Assembly: GCF_018137965.1 (NCBI RefSeq)
Contig: NZ_CP073100.1
Location: 2,294,001 to 2,358,000, forward strand
Length of the DNA stretch: 64,000 nucleotides
Direction of reading: 5' to 3'
From: Luteolibacter ambystomatis
GTDB taxonomy: Bacteria; Verrucomicrobiota; Verrucomicrobiia; Verrucomicrobiales; Akkermansiaceae
Both the position numbers and the translations under genes were made by a program. Below the pieces are notes generated by a model. It was not told where the DNA came from. It saw only the letters and a list, made by a program, of their open reading frames with translations, and made no database searches. Of this stretch, positions 44,048-53,388 are shown in pieces. How positions within the stretch are numbered: position 1 is the stretch's first letter; every line of letters starts with the position of its first letter.

Positions 44048-45915
44048 CGGTCGATGCGGTGGATGTGCTTGCGTTCGAGATAGGCCTTCCGGTCCTTGGC
44101 GAGGCGCTCGACCTTCATGCGGAAGATGCGGTCCTCCTCGCCGGGGTGGGAGGTTTCCTTCGCACCGGCGGAGAGGAAAAGCCCGGCCATGGCGTGGTTG
44201 GTCGGCAACACGGACGCCCACAGGGTCTCGATGCCGCGGCGCTTTGCGACGACGGCGAGCTCGCCGAGCAGGAAGCCCGCCATGCCATTGCGGCGGGTCG
44301 ATTCATGGACCACGAAGGCGGCCTCGGCGCTGGTGCCATCGTCATCGAGGTAATAGCGGCCGATGGCGCGGAGTTCCTCCTGGCTGCCATCTCGGGTGAA
44401 GAGGCCGAGCGCGACGTCGCGCGATTGATCGACGGCGGCGAGCTTGTAGGCGGATTCGCCGGTCATGCGGTCGCGGTGGTAGCCGTAGCGCAGACGGATG
44501 GTTTCCTCATCGTGGGAATAGAAGAAGCGCTGGAGCCCGCGCATGTCGCTGGGGTGGAGCGGGCGGTAGTAGAAGCGTCCGGCGGGGAACTGGATCCAGC
44601 CGCGCTCGACTCCGGAGGAGGTGGCCGGGCGGGTGTAGTACTTCGGCAGCCAGCCGCGCTGCTGGGCTCCGGCGAGCAGGGACTCGCGGTGGTCCGGGTG
44701 GGCGATCTCGACGAGGCGGGCGACGCGCTCGCGGATGCTGCATCCGTAAATACTAGCCACGCCGTACTCCGTGACCACGTGGTGGACGTCGCCGCGGCTG
44801 GTGCAGACGCCGCTGCCGGGCTCCAGACCGGTGACGATGCGGGAGCGGCCGTCATCGTCGGAGGTGGAGGTGAGCACGATGATCGGTCGTCCGCCCTTGC
44901 TGCGGCCCGCGCCGCGGATGAAGTCCTGGAGCGCGCCGATGCCGCCGTAGAAACGGTGGCCGCTGGAATCCCGCACGACCTGGCCGGTGAGGTCGATTTC
45001 CCGCGCGCCATTGACGGCGACCATGTGGTCGTTGCGGGCGATGCGGTGCGGGTCGTTCACCCAGTCGCTGGGATGGAGCTCCACGTCCGGGTTTCCGTCC
45101 ACGAACTTGTAGAGCCGGCGGCTGCCGAGGACGTGGCTGGCGATGATTTTACCAGGTTTGTAGTTTTTCCGCGAATGGTCGGCGGCGCCGCAGCGGACGA
45201 GTTCCATAAGCGCGTCATTGAACATGCCGGAGTGGATGCCGAGGTGCTGGTGCTTCACCAGCGCGCGGGCGACGGCCTCCGGGCTGTTGCCGAGGCCGAC
45301 CTGGATGGTGGAGCCGTCCTCGATGAGCTGCGCGGCGTAGTGGCCGAGTTTTTCGTGGCGGGGATCGAGCGTCTCGCGGACGGCCTCCGGGAGAGGGGCG
45401 GAGGATTCCAGGAAGCGGTCGATGCGGGAAATGGGGATGAGCGTGTCGCCGCCGGTGCGGGGCATCTTCGGATTGATCTGGGCAATCACGGTGCGGGCGG
45501 AGCGCACGGCGGCCTTCACCACATCCACGCTCACGCCGAGCGAGCACATGCCGTTTTCATCCGGTGGCGTGACCTGGATGAGGGCGACATCGAGCGGCAT
45601 CTGGCCGTTCTGGAAGAGCCACGCGACCTCGGAGAGCGCGCAGGGGGTGTAGTCGGCCTGGCCGCGTTCCACCGCCTCGCGGAGGGCGGGGGTGAGAAAG
45701 AAGGAATTGGTGCGCAGGACGTTTTCGTAGCGCGGTTCGATCCACGGGGTTTCGCCGAGGCCGTGGATGTGGACGAGCTCGATGTCCTTGAGCTGGTCGG
45801 CGCGGGCGAGCATGGAACCGACCAAGGCGAAGGGCACGGACGCGCCGCCCGCGAGAAAGACGCGGCTGCCCGGCAGGACAAGGCGCGGCCATTCGGCGGG
45901 ATCGAGCGGTTTCAT
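44044..45915 (-). CDS. Acetyl-CoA hydrolase/CoA-transferase fused to a GNAT acetyltransferase
   Basis: A 623-residue protein from the ATG at 45915 (MKPLDPAEWPRLVLPG). Residues ~5-435 are a complete acetyl-CoA hydrolase/4-hydroxybutyrate CoA-transferase-like enzyme: GDGSTIQ-like text (EDGSTIQVGLGNSPEAVA), GIHSGMFNDALMEL, NGAREIDLTGQVVRDSSG and HHVVTEYGVASIYGCSIRER. Residues ~460-610 are a GNAT domain: the RPLHPSDMRGLQRFF start, AEAAFVVHESTRRNGMAGFL with the acetyl-CoA-binding R-x-x-G-x-A-like loop, and LPTNHAMAGLFLSAG. The fusion joins acyl-CoA turnover to protein or small-molecule acetylation. It is translationally coupled to the HDAC-like gene. Start codons further upstream (to 46023) lack support. 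Confidence 0.9.
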   Translation of the reverse strand: MKPLDPAEWPRLVLPGSRVFLAGGASVPFALVGSMLARADQLKDIELVHIHGLGETPWIEPRYENVLRTNSFFLTPALREAVERGQADYTPCALSEVAWLFQNGQMPLDVALIQVTPPDENGMCSLGVSVDVVKAAVRSARTVIAQINPKMPRTGGDTLIPISRIDRFLESSAPLPEAVRETLDPRHEKLGHYAAQLIEDGSTIQVGLGNSPEAVARALVKHQHLGIHSGMFNDALMELVRCGAADHSRKNYKPGKIIASHVLGSRRLYKFVDGNPDVELHPSDWVNDPHRIARNDHMVAVNGAREIDLTGQVVRDSSGHRFYGGIGALQDFIRGAGRSKGGRPIIVLTSTSDDDGRSRIVTGLEPGSGVCTSRGDVHHVVTEYGVASIYGCSIRERVARLVEIAHPDHRESLLAGAQQRGWLPKYYTRPATSSGVERGWIQFPAGRFYYRPLHPSDMRGLQRFFYSHDEETIRLRYGYHRDRMTGESAYKLAAVDQSRDVALGLFTRDGSQEELRAIGRYYLDDDGTSAEAAFVVHESTRRNGMAGFLLGELAVVAKRRGIETLWASVLPTNHAMAGLFLSAGAKETSHPGEEDRIFRMKVERLAKDRKAYLERKHIHRIDR

Positions 45916-46025
45916 GAGCCCCCAGCGTGATACGGGAGCGGGGGGATTGCCATGGGTTTTTTGACGGGGAGGTGGTGGTTGGTTTTCAGGACCAAAGCTC
46001 CGTCCCGTACAAGCCTGGGCCAAAG

Positions 46026-46318
46026 CATCAACTCCTTTGCATGGACGGCTTTGAGCCCCGGAGGGGCGACGAAAGGTAGCCGGTGGCGGGAGCCACCGGT
46101 GGACGGTTGGAAAGATACCGAAGTCCCGGAGGGACGACGCTGCCTGCGCTCTAACAGCGGATCAACCGGATCCAGATCCATACGCTGGTGAACTCCACGA
46201 ACATCCGTCGCGTATCGGACTCCGGTTGCGTCGCCCCTCCGGGGCTCAATGCGCACCACGCGCTTCACCGGTGGCTTCCGCCACCGGCTACCTTTCGTCG
46301 CCCCTACGGGGCTGAAGA
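46026..46318. repeat. MITE-like palindromic repeat, unit A
   Basis: First of two tandem ~290 bp units (the second is 46389-46680), about 95% identical by hand alignment. Each has ~50 bp inverted ends (GAGCCCCGGAGGGGCGACGA, then GTAGCCGGTGGCGGGAGCC, mirrored at the other end) around a core with AAGTCCCGGAGGGACGACG and CAACCGGATCCAGATCCATA. Confidence 0.85.
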
Positions 46319-46388
46319 CATGGAGGTGGATGTTGGAGCGGAAGGGCTCATGAGACTCCGCCCCCTGAAGACCCTCCTCGGCTAGAGG

Positions 46389-46680
46389 CTCAACTCCTTT
46401 GGAGGGACGCCTATGAGCCCCGGAGGGGCGACGTAGGATAGCCGGTGGCGGGAGCCACCGGTGGACGGTTGGAAAGATACCGAAGTCCCGGAGGGACGAC
46501 GCTGCCTGCGCTCTAACAGCCCATCAACCGGATCCAGATCCATACGCCGGTGAACTCCACGAACATCCGGCGCGTATCGGACTCCGGTTGCGTCGCCCCT
46601 CCGGGGCTCAATGCGTACCACGCGCTTCACCGGTGGCTTCCGCCACCAGCTACCGTTCGTCGCCCCTCCGGGGCTGAAAA
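46389..46680. repeat. MITE-like palindromic repeat, unit B
   Basis: Second tandem unit, starting 70 bp after unit A ends and carrying the same inverted ends and core. Long frames crossing it on the minus strand are repeat translations. The spacer 46319-46388 holds nothing I can name. Confidence 0.85.
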
Positions 46681-46718
46681 AGGGCAGCCATTTTCCAAGG
46701 ATCGTCCGGGGAAGGGCA

Positions 46719-46830
46719 TTGTAGTCGAAAGCTCTGCTTTCGATCCGTGCGCGGCTGGAGTGGCAATACGGGAGTCGAAGGACGAGCGACATCCGATCCA
46801 GAAGAGGGAAAGCGGAGCTTCCCCCTACAT
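46719..46830. repeat. Second palindromic repeat family, copy 1
   Basis: Begins TGTAGTCGAAAGCTCTGCTT and ends GGAAAGCGGAGCTTCCCCCT followed by ACAT. Both ends share the GAAAGC/GCTTTC core in inverted orientation. The minus-strand reading of its end supplies the stop codon (ATG TAG) of the rluD-like gene. Confidence 0.7.
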
Positions 46831-47751
46831 GGCCCCATCCAAATCCACACCCTGCACCCACGGCGTGAACTCGGGGGGGATGGGAGCCTGGAAGGCGAGG
46901 CGCTTGTTCGTGCGCGGGTGGTCGAATTCCAGCTTCCACGCATGAAGCATCAGCCGTCCCGCGTAGCCGCTCTGTCTGGCGGGCTTCGCATAAATGGGAT
47001 CGCCTAACAGCGGGGTGCCCTTGTGCAGCATGTGGACGCGGATCTGATGCGTGCGCCCGGTATGGAGGTGCACCTTGACCAGTGCCGTGAGCGTCGAGGG
47101 ATCGATGTAACGGATCTCGTAGTCCGTGATGGCGGGCTTGCCGCCGGGCGGGTTGACCACGGCCATCTTCTGGCGGTTCACCGGATGGCGGCCGATGTGG
47201 GTGAAGATGGTGTCCTTCTCCGGCTTCGGGATGCCCTGGGTGACGGCCAGATAGATCTTTTCCATGGTGCGGCCGGAGAACTGGTTTGTCAGCGATTGGT
47301 GGGCGTGGTCGGTTTTGGCCACCACCAGGCAGCCGGAGGTGTCCTTGTCCAGCCGGTGGACGATGCCGGGCCGCTCGACGCCGCCGATGCCGGAGAGCTG
47401 CCCTTTGCAATGGTGCAGCAGGGCATTGACCAGCGTGCCATCCGGATTCCCGGCGGCGGGGTGGACGACGATGCCGGCCTCCTTGTCGAGAACCACAAGG
47501 TCATCATCCTCAAACAAAATCGAAAGCGGGATGTCCTGCGGCGCGGCCACGTCCGGGACGGCTTCCGGGATGGCGATGGAAATGACGGCACCGGGCTTCA
47601 CCGCATCGCGCGGCTTGGCGGGCTGGCCGTTGACCACGATGAACTGTTCGCGGATCAGCGCCTGGATGCGCGAGCGCGAGAGGTCCGGCAGCCGGGCCGC
47701 CAGCCAGGCATCGAGGCGGTCGCCGCCGGAGTCATCGACACGCAGTTCCAT
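46825..47751 (-). CDS. rluD: RluD-family 23S rRNA pseudouridine synthase
   Basis: A 308-residue RluA/RluD-type pseudouridine synthase from the ATG at 47751 (MELRVDDSGGDRLDAWLAAR). An S4 RNA-binding domain (~1-60) precedes the catalytic domain with HPAAGNPDGTLVNALL, the catalytic motif HRLDKDTSGC (Asp135) and HTGRTHQIRVHM. It modifies uridines in large-subunit rRNA; RluD-type enzymes act on helix 69. Positional specificity cannot be told from the motifs alone. The start is divergent from the Ser/Thr kinase gene, with 73 bp between the starts. Its final codons and stop lie in a palindromic repeat. Confidence 0.93.
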   Translation of the reverse strand: MELRVDDSGGDRLDAWLAARLPDLSRSRIQALIREQFIVVNGQPAKPRDAVKPGAVISIAIPEAVPDVAAPQDIPLSILFEDDDLVVLDKEAGIVVHPAAGNPDGTLVNALLHHCKGQLSGIGGVERPGIVHRLDKDTSGCLVVAKTDHAHQSLTNQFSGRTMEKIYLAVTQGIPKPEKDTIFTHIGRHPVNRQKMAVVNPPGGKPAITDYEIRYIDPSTLTALVKVHLHTGRTHQIRVHMLHKGTPLLGDPIYAKPARQSGYAGRLMLHAWKLEFDHPRTNKRLAFQAPIPPEFTPWVQGVDLDGAM

Positions 47752-47824
47752 GCGGGGGATTTGGCCGCTGTTGGAGAAAGTTTCAAGTTTCCATAAAGAC
47801 CGTTCGTAACCTAGTTTTCCTGCC

Positions 47825-50227
47825 ATGCCTGACGACGAAGCCACCATCGCCTACTGCCACTCATGCGGAGGACCGATGGACGTTTCAGAAGTCGCTCCCT
47901 TTTCGAATGTCGAGTGCCCGCAGTGCGGGAAGCACACCCGGGTGAAGCGGGAATTCGGCCCCTACACGCTGCTGCGCCGCCATGCCATCGGCGGAATGAG
48001 CGTGGTCTTCGTGGCGCATGACAACACGCTGGACCGCGAGGTGGCGCTGAAGATTCTCAATGAGGACTACTCGGCGGATGAGCGGCGGATCGAGGCCTTC
48101 GAGGAGGAGGCGCGGACCACGGCCTCCATCAGCCATCCGCACGTGGTGCGGCTGCTGACCACGGGCCGGGCCTTCGGGCGGTTCTACCTGGCCATGGAAC
48201 TGGTGTCCGGCGGCCACTTCGAGCACCAGATCCGCGAGCGCGGCACGGTGCCGGAGACGGAGGTGCTGCCGCTGGCGATCCAGGTGGCGGAGGGCCTGCG
48301 CGCCGCCCATGCCGCGGGTCTGATCCACCGCGACATCAAGCCGGGGAACATCCTGCTGGATGCCGCGGGCAATGCGAAGATCGTGGACTTCGGCCTCGCG
48401 TTGGTGACGAAGGGCGGCAAGGCCCAGGCCACCGAAATCTGGGCCACTCCCTACTATGTCCCGCCCGAGACCATCGAAGGGCTGGAGGAGGATTTCCGTT
48501 CGGACATCTACGCCTTCGGCGCCACGCTCTACCACGCGCTGGCCGGAGTGCCCTCCTGCGCGGAAGAGACGATGGACACGCTGAAGCTGCGCGAGGCGAA
48601 GCAGAGCATCCGTCCGCTGGTGCCCGCGATCCATAACCTGGCCCCGGAAACCTGCGCCGTGGTGGCCCGCGCAATGGCCTACGATCCGGCGGACCGCTTC
48701 ACGTCCTATGACGAAATGCTGGCCGCGCTGCGCTATTCCTACCAACGGGTGCTGGCCGGACCGTCCGAACCCGCTCCGGACTCCGCCACCCTGCGCCGCC
48801 GTAAAGCCGCCGTGAAGGATCGCGAGCGTACGCTGATCATCGGTGCGGCGGTGGTGCTGCTGGCCGCCACCGGACTGGCGATCCATTTCATCAACCGCAA
48901 GGACCCGCACAAGGGCACCGGCACACCCCTGCCCGCGGCCGGTCTGGAAGCGATCCCGCAGGCGGACCCCGGCAGCGTGCAGGACCCCGCCATCGCGGCG
49001 AAGATCGGCATGCGCTACCGCTCCGCCCGCGAGGCGATGGAAAAGGGCGAATTCGAGCGGGCTTCCCAGGAATTCAAACAGTTGCGGGATGATCCCCAGG
49101 TCCAGGAACCCACCGGCACCTGGGCGGGCGTGGAGGCTGTGATCGCCACCTATCTCAATGGCAAGCCGGAGCTCGCCCGTGAAGAGGCGGACCTGTCCGC
49201 CCGCCACGCCACCGCCGCCAATCTCCCAGCTCCGAATGTGGCGGGCGAGTTGATCCCGGCGCTGAACCGCATCCGCAAGCTGCCCGCCATCCCCGCCAAG
49301 AGCCTCGATTCGGCCAAGGCGGACGCGCCACAGGCTCTGGCGTGGATGCTGTGCGGGCTGAAAGATTGGGAACAAGGCCGCCTGGACGATGCCGCGGAGT
49401 TTTTCAAGTCGATCACGGAGGCCAAGCTGGCCGACCAGGACGCCTGGGCCCGCCACTACCAGACGGTGGCGGCGCGTTACCTAGCGGATCACAAGCGCCT
49501 GACGGAAGCCGAGCCGAAGAGCTTCACCGGAGACAAGAGCACCAGCCAGAAGACCATCGATGAATTGGAAAAGGTCCTGGCCACCCTGGAGACCCAGGGG
49601 CGCGCGCGCTTCAACCTGCGCGAATGGCAGCTCATGCTGAAGCGCCGGATCCACGACCTCGACCACCCGGTGGTCAAGCCGAAGCCCGTCGTGGGCACCA
49701 CTCCGGTGACTCTGGCGCAGGCCCGCGGGGAGGTGGACCAGCTTTGCAAGGACTCCCTCTTCGCCGAGGCTGCGACCCGGCTCAAGAGCCTGCAACCTGC
49801 CGAGGATGAGAAGATCACCCGCGAGGCCCTGCTGGCTCTGGCCGAGTCCGCCGCCTCCCTTCTCGCGGATTTGGAAAACGACCTCGGCCACGGCGAGGTG
49901 ACGCTGGATCTGAAATCCCGCGATGGCGCCACCTCCTACACCAAAATCTCCGCCTCCGGACCGGGCAAGCTGAAGGCCACCGATGCGGCGGGAACCGCAC
50001 AGGACATCGAGTGGAAGGATCTCGCGCCGGAATCGGTGATCGACCTCCACCGCGCCCTGGTAAAGAATGCGAAAGCGGAGGATGTGCTGCGCCGCCACGA
50101 GTCCGCCATCGCTTACGACTGGCTGGCCGGCGACCGCACCCGCGCCGCCTCCGCCGCCGACCGCCTCGCCGTGGACAGCCCGGCCTTCAAACGCCGCTGG
50201 GACGGAATCACGGCGGGATTGAAGTAA
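47825..50227 (+). CDS. Membrane-anchored Ser/Thr protein kinase with zinc-ribbon N-terminus
   Basis: An 800-residue protein. A zinc-ribbon-like start (CHSC at 11-14 and CPQC at 31-34) leads to a Hanks-type kinase domain (~46-305): glycine-loop remnant AIGGMSVVFVAHD, Lys76 in VALKIL, HRDIKPGN with Asp170, DFG with Asp188, and PYYVPPE as the P+1 loop. A basic juxtamembrane stretch and one membrane helix (LIIGAAVVLLAATGLAIHFI, ~337-356) follow. The ~440-residue outside part is helical with TPR-like character (EKGEFERASQEFKQLRDDPQ). The glycine loop is shorter than GxGxxG, but the other catalytic residues are present. It is divergent from rluD; its targets are unknown. Confidence 0.92.
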   Translation: MPDDEATIAYCHSCGGPMDVSEVAPFSNVECPQCGKHTRVKREFGPYTLLRRHAIGGMSVVFVAHDNTLDREVALKILNEDYSADERRIEAFEEEARTTASISHPHVVRLLTTGRAFGRFYLAMELVSGGHFEHQIRERGTVPETEVLPLAIQVAEGLRAAHAAGLIHRDIKPGNILLDAAGNAKIVDFGLALVTKGGKAQATEIWATPYYVPPETIEGLEEDFRSDIYAFGATLYHALAGVPSCAEETMDTLKLREAKQSIRPLVPAIHNLAPETCAVVARAMAYDPADRFTSYDEMLAALRYSYQRVLAGPSEPAPDSATLRRRKAAVKDRERTLIIGAAVVLLAATGLAIHFINRKDPHKGTGTPLPAAGLEAIPQADPGSVQDPAIAAKIGMRYRSAREAMEKGEFERASQEFKQLRDDPQVQEPTGTWAGVEAVIATYLNGKPELAREEADLSARHATAANLPAPNVAGELIPALNRIRKLPAIPAKSLDSAKADAPQALAWMLCGLKDWEQGRLDDAAEFFKSITEAKLADQDAWARHYQTVAARYLADHKRLTEAEPKSFTGDKSTSQKTIDELEKVLATLETQGRARFNLREWQLMLKRRIHDLDHPVVKPKPVVGTTPVTLAQARGEVDQLCKDSLFAEAATRLKSLQPAEDEKITREALLALAESAASLLADLENDLGHGEVTLDLKSRDGATSYTKISASGPGKLKATDAAGTAQDIEWKDLAPESVIDLHRALVKNAKAEDVLRRHESAIAYDWLAGDRTRAASAADRLAVDSPAFKRRWDGITAGLK

Positions 50228-50405
50228 TGTAGTCGAAAGCTCCGCTTTCGATATGGGAGCGGTTGGATGGTGGGGAGAGCCGGAGGACGAGCGACCCAAT
50301 GTAGTCGAAAGCTCCGCTTTCGATCCGGGGGCGGGTGGATGGCAGGCGGAAGCCGAAGAACTGGTAACGCCCCCCGCAGAGGGAAAGCGGAGCTTCCCCC
50401 TACAT
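50227..50405. repeat. Second palindromic repeat family, copy 2 (double)
   Basis: Contains two TGTAGTCGAAAGCTCCGCTT starts (50229 and ~50302) and one GGAAAGCGGAGCTTCCCCC end followed by TACAT. It follows immediately on the kinase stop codon (TAATGTAG). The rest of the gap to 50506 holds only a short leader for the topoisomerase gene. Confidence 0.7.
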
Positions 50406-50506
50406 TGCTTCGCTCTGAAAATGAATCCCTTAGCCTGACCGGACAGGTCTCCCCCACCCCCGCGCTTGCACCGGTAACCCGCCTCCGGTACTTCTCGCCG
50501 CCAGAC

Positions 50507-52354
50507 ATGGCAGCCGAATACACCGAAGCCGACATCAAGTCCCTCGACTGGCGCGAACACATCCGCCTCCGCCCGGGCATGTACATCGGAAAACTCGGGG
50601 ACGGCTCCTCGCCCGATGACGGGCTCTACATCCTGCTCAAGGAGGTCATCGACAACTCGATCGACGAGTTCATCATGGGCAACGGCAAGGAGATCCGCGT
50701 CGAGATCGACGAGGAGGGCCGCGTGGAGGTCCGGGACTTCGGCCGCGGCATCCCGCTGGGCAAGCTCTACGACTGCGCCGCCCAGATCAACACCGGTGCC
50801 AAGTACGACAGCGAGGCGTTCAAGAAAACCGTCGGCCTCAATGGCGTGGGCATCAAGGCGGTGAACGCGCTTTCCAGCTTCTTCGAGATCCAGGCGTGGC
50901 GCGATGGCGAGACGAAGGCCATCGAGTTCTCGAAGGGCCAGGTGGCGGTGGACATGAAGCACACCCGCCGCGAAGAAGCGCCGAACGGCACGCGCCTCGC
51001 CTTCGAGGTGGACCGCACGATCTTCCCGGCGAAGTCGAAGTTCAAGGACACCTTCGTGGAGAAGATGTGCCGCTACTACTCCTACCTGAATCCGGGACTG
51101 ACCCTGGTACTCAATGGGAAGAAGTTCAAATCGAAGGACGGCCTGCTCGACCTGCTGCGCGAGGAGATGGAGAGCGAGGCGCTCTACGATCCGATCCATC
51201 TCACCGGCAAGGACATCGAGATCGCCTTCACCCACACGCCGGAGAGCGGCGAGGAGTACTACACCTTCGTCAACGGCCAGAACACCACGCAGGGCGGCAC
51301 CCACTTGCAGGCCTTCCGTGAGGGTCTGGTGAATGCGATCCGCGGTTTCTACAAGAAGCAGTATGAACCGGCGGACATCCGTGCGGGCATCGAGGCGGCC
51401 ATCGTGGTGCGCATCGAGGAGCCGGTGTTCGAATCGCAGACGAAGACGAAGCTCGGCTCCGCCGGGGTTTCGCCGAACGGTGAATCGCTGCGCACCTTCG
51501 TGGGCAACTTCCTCAAGGAGCACCTCGACAACTACCTGCACAAGCACCCGAAGGTGGCGGAGGCGATCCAGAAGCGCATCCTCGCCGCCGAGCGCGAGCG
51601 CAAGGATCTCAAGGGCGTGCAGAAGCTGGCCCGCGACCGCGCGCGCCAGGCGAAGGTCCACAACAAGAAGCTGCGCGACTGCCGCGCCCACCTCGACTCG
51701 AAGCACAAGGAGCGCGAGCACAGCACGCTTTTCATCACCGAGGGTGACTCCGCCTCCGGCTCGATCACGAAGAGCCGCAATGTGGAGACGCAGGCGGTGT
51801 TCTCGCTGCGCGGCAAGCCGCTCAACACCTTCGGCCTCGCGAAGAAGATCGTCTATGAGAACGAGGAGTTCGCGCTGCTCCAAGCCGCGCTCGGCATCGA
51901 GGATGGCATCGCGGAGCTGCGTTACAACAAGGTCATCATCGCCACCGATGCCGATGTGGACGGCATGCACATCCGCCTGCTGCTTCTGACGTTCTTCCTC
52001 CAGTTCTTCCCGGAAGTCATCCGCGAGGGCCATCTCTACATTCTTCAAACGCCGCTGTTCCGCGTGCGCAACAAGAAGGAGACGATCTACTGCTACGACG
52101 AGGAAGCGAAGGTGAAGGCGCTGGGCAAGCTCGGCAAATCCTCCGAGATCACCCGCTTCAAGGGGCTCGGTGAAATCTCGCCGGACGAGTTCAAGTTCAT
52201 GATCGGTCCGGACATGCGCCTCGATCCCGTGACCTTCGAGGAAGGCAAGGGCGTGAAGGAACTGCTCGCCTTCTACATGGGCAAGAACACGCCGGAGCGG
52301 CAGGACTACATCATCGACAACCTGCGCGAAGACGTCGACCGCCAGGTGGCGTAA
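50507..52354 (+). CDS. Type IIA DNA topoisomerase subunit B (ParE/GyrB-like)
   Basis: A 615-residue ATPase subunit from the ATG at 50507 ([20 protein letters not shown]); the frame runs further upstream into the repeat, without support. GHKL ATPase motifs: [30 protein letters not shown] and [14 protein letters not shown]. The transducer has [13 protein letters not shown]. The TOPRIM domain has ITEGDSASG and the metal-binding [10 protein letters not shown], followed by [14 protein letters not shown]. The length and lack of a large GyrB insert suit ParE or the short GyrB paralogues of this phylum. The partner A subunit is not in the window. It relaxes or decatenates DNA with that partner. Confidence 0.93.
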   Translation: MAAEYTEADIKSLDWREHIRLRPGMYIGKLGDGSSPDDGLYILLKEVIDNSIDEFIMGNGKEIRVEIDEEGRVEVRDFGRGIPLGKLYDCAAQINTGAKYDSEAFKKTVGLNGVGIKAVNALSSFFEIQAWRDGETKAIEFSKGQVAVDMKHTRREEAPNGTRLAFEVDRTIFPAKSKFKDTFVEKMCRYYSYLNPGLTLVLNGKKFKSKDGLLDLLREEMESEALYDPIHLTGKDIEIAFTHTPESGEEYYTFVNGQNTTQGGTHLQAFREGLVNAIRGFYKKQYEPADIRAGIEAAIVVRIEEPVFESQTKTKLGSAGVSPNGESLRTFVGNFLKEHLDNYLHKHPKVAEAIQKRILAAERERKDLKGVQKLARDRARQAKVHNKKLRDCRAHLDSKHKEREHSTLFITEGDSASGSITKSRNVETQAVFSLRGKPLNTFGLAKKIVYENEEFALLQAALGIEDGIAELRYNKVIIATDADVDGMHIRLLLLTFFLQFFPEVIREGHLYILQTPLFRVRNKKETIYCYDEEAKVKALGKLGKSSEITRFKGLGEISPDEFKFMIGPDMRLDPVTFEEGKGVKELLAFYMGKNTPERQDYIIDNLREDVDRQVA

Positions 52355-52393
52355 CCGTGGCGGCGGTTTTCAACCGCCCAGCCTCTGTTTACC

Positions 52394-53134
52394 CTACCCC
52401 AGCTTCTCCGCAAAGAATCTGAGAAGCATCGCCATCCCCACGCGTCCGACCGCCGGGTTGTAACGCGGCCCTTCATCGCGCAGGAACGCGTGCGCCGCAT
52501 TGAACTCGTGCCATTCGAAGTCGATGCCGTGATCCTCCAGCGTCTGATGGATCAGCCTGCGTCCTTCCACCGGCACATGCGGGTCCTGCCGTCCCCACGT
52601 GAACAGGAACGACGCCGTCGCGCTCTTCAACCGTTCCAGCGTGTCATCATTCCTCCCCGCACCCAGCGTGTGGCTGTGGATGTCCGTCGGATAAAACGCG
52701 CCCACCGCCGTCACGTCCGGATGAAATCCCGCGCGCACCGCCAGATGCCCGCCGAGACACACGCCGAAGCTGCCGACCTTTCCCGTGCATCCTTCGTGCG
52801 CTTTGAGAAAAGCCGCCACCACCGCCGTGTCCTCATCGTAGGACGCGATCTCCTTGGTGAACTTCAGTTCGTTCCCCCGATCCGATCCCGCCTGGTCATA
52901 CGCCAGCACCGTGCCGAGCGGCTCGAACTCATGATACACCTCCGGCACCGCCACGATGTAACCCTCGCCCGCCAACGCCGCCGCCATGCGCCGGATCGGC
53001 CCCGTCACCTGGAAGATCTCCGAATAAAAGATCAGCGCCGGCCGGGCTCCCCCGCCCTGCGGGAGAAACAGATGCACCCGCATCGGGCCGCGGGTCGTGG
53101 TGAGATCGGCATGGGATTCTGCAAGCACCGTCAT
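52394..53134 (-). CDS. Dienelactone hydrolase family protein
   Basis: A 246-residue alpha/beta hydrolase with the Cys-Asp-His triad of this family: Cys126 in SFGVCLGGHLAV, Asp184 in GRQDPHVP and His215 in NAAHAFLRDEG. The N-terminal part has the oxyanion/Glu region YSEIFQVTGPIRRM. No signal peptide. It hydrolyses lactone or ester bonds of small molecules; the true substrate may not be dienelactone. Convergent with the topoisomerase gene, 39 bp between the stops. Confidence 0.9.
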   Translation of the reverse strand: MTVLAESHADLTTTRGPMRVHLFLPQGGGARPALIFYSEIFQVTGPIRRMAAALAGEGYIVAVPEVYHEFEPLGTVLAYDQAGSDRGNELKFTKEIASYDEDTAVVAAFLKAHEGCTGKVGSFGVCLGGHLAVRAGFHPDVTAVGAFYPTDIHSHTLGAGRNDDTLERLKSATASFLFTWGRQDPHVPVEGRRLIHQTLEDHGIDFEWHEFNAAHAFLRDEGPRYNPAVGRVGMAMLLRFFAEKLG

Positions 53135-53152
53135 GATGCCAGCAGTCTCCGC

Positions 53153-53341
53153 TCAGCCGTCCTTCTTTTTCAACGGCAATCGCTTCCTTTTCGTCGATGC
53201 CATTTCCTTGAGTTGCTTCCTGCTCATGGTCTCGAACATCTCCTTCGATGCGCCCTTGAGCTTCGATTCCGGCGTCTCATGCTTCTTCGCCGAGAGCGCT
53301 GCCCCGGCGGCCATCTGCTGCTTCTTCGAGGTTGCCTTCAT
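53153..53341 (-). CDS. DUF3008 family small basic protein
   Basis: A 62-residue protein from the ATG at 53341 (MKATSKKQQMAAGAALSAKK). It shows the near-invariant DUF3008 layout: SKKQQ-AAGAAL, then SKLKGASKEMFETMSRKQLK and the STKRKRLPLKKKDG tail. It is very rich in Lys and probably binds nucleic acid or is stress-related; the family is uncharacterised. An in-frame ATG 17 codons upstream lies within the dioxygenase gene and is unlikely to be used. Confidence 0.85.
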   Translation of the reverse strand: MKATSKKQQMAAGAALSAKKHETPESKLKGASKEMFETMSRKQLKEMASTKRKRLPLKKKDG

Positions 53342-53388
53342 GACGGAAACGTCCGTCCGTTTCCAACAAAGACAACCTCGGAAAATCC

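Noticed and set aside
44059-45930. Plus-strand 623-codon frame antisense to the CoA-transferase gene, and a similar 653-codon frame at 58012-59973
   Set aside because: Both mirror well-supported minus-strand genes and have no domains of their own.
46382-47410. Minus-strand 342-codon frame with PPGL/TGGSRHRL text
   Set aside because: It is the translation of palindromic repeat unit B plus an out-of-frame part of the rluD-like gene.
49481-52048. Minus-strand 855-codon frame across the topoisomerase and kinase genes
   Set aside because: It is antisense to two strongly recognised proteins and runs through an intergenic palindrome; its text is shadow-like (Leu/Arg/Ala/Val rich).
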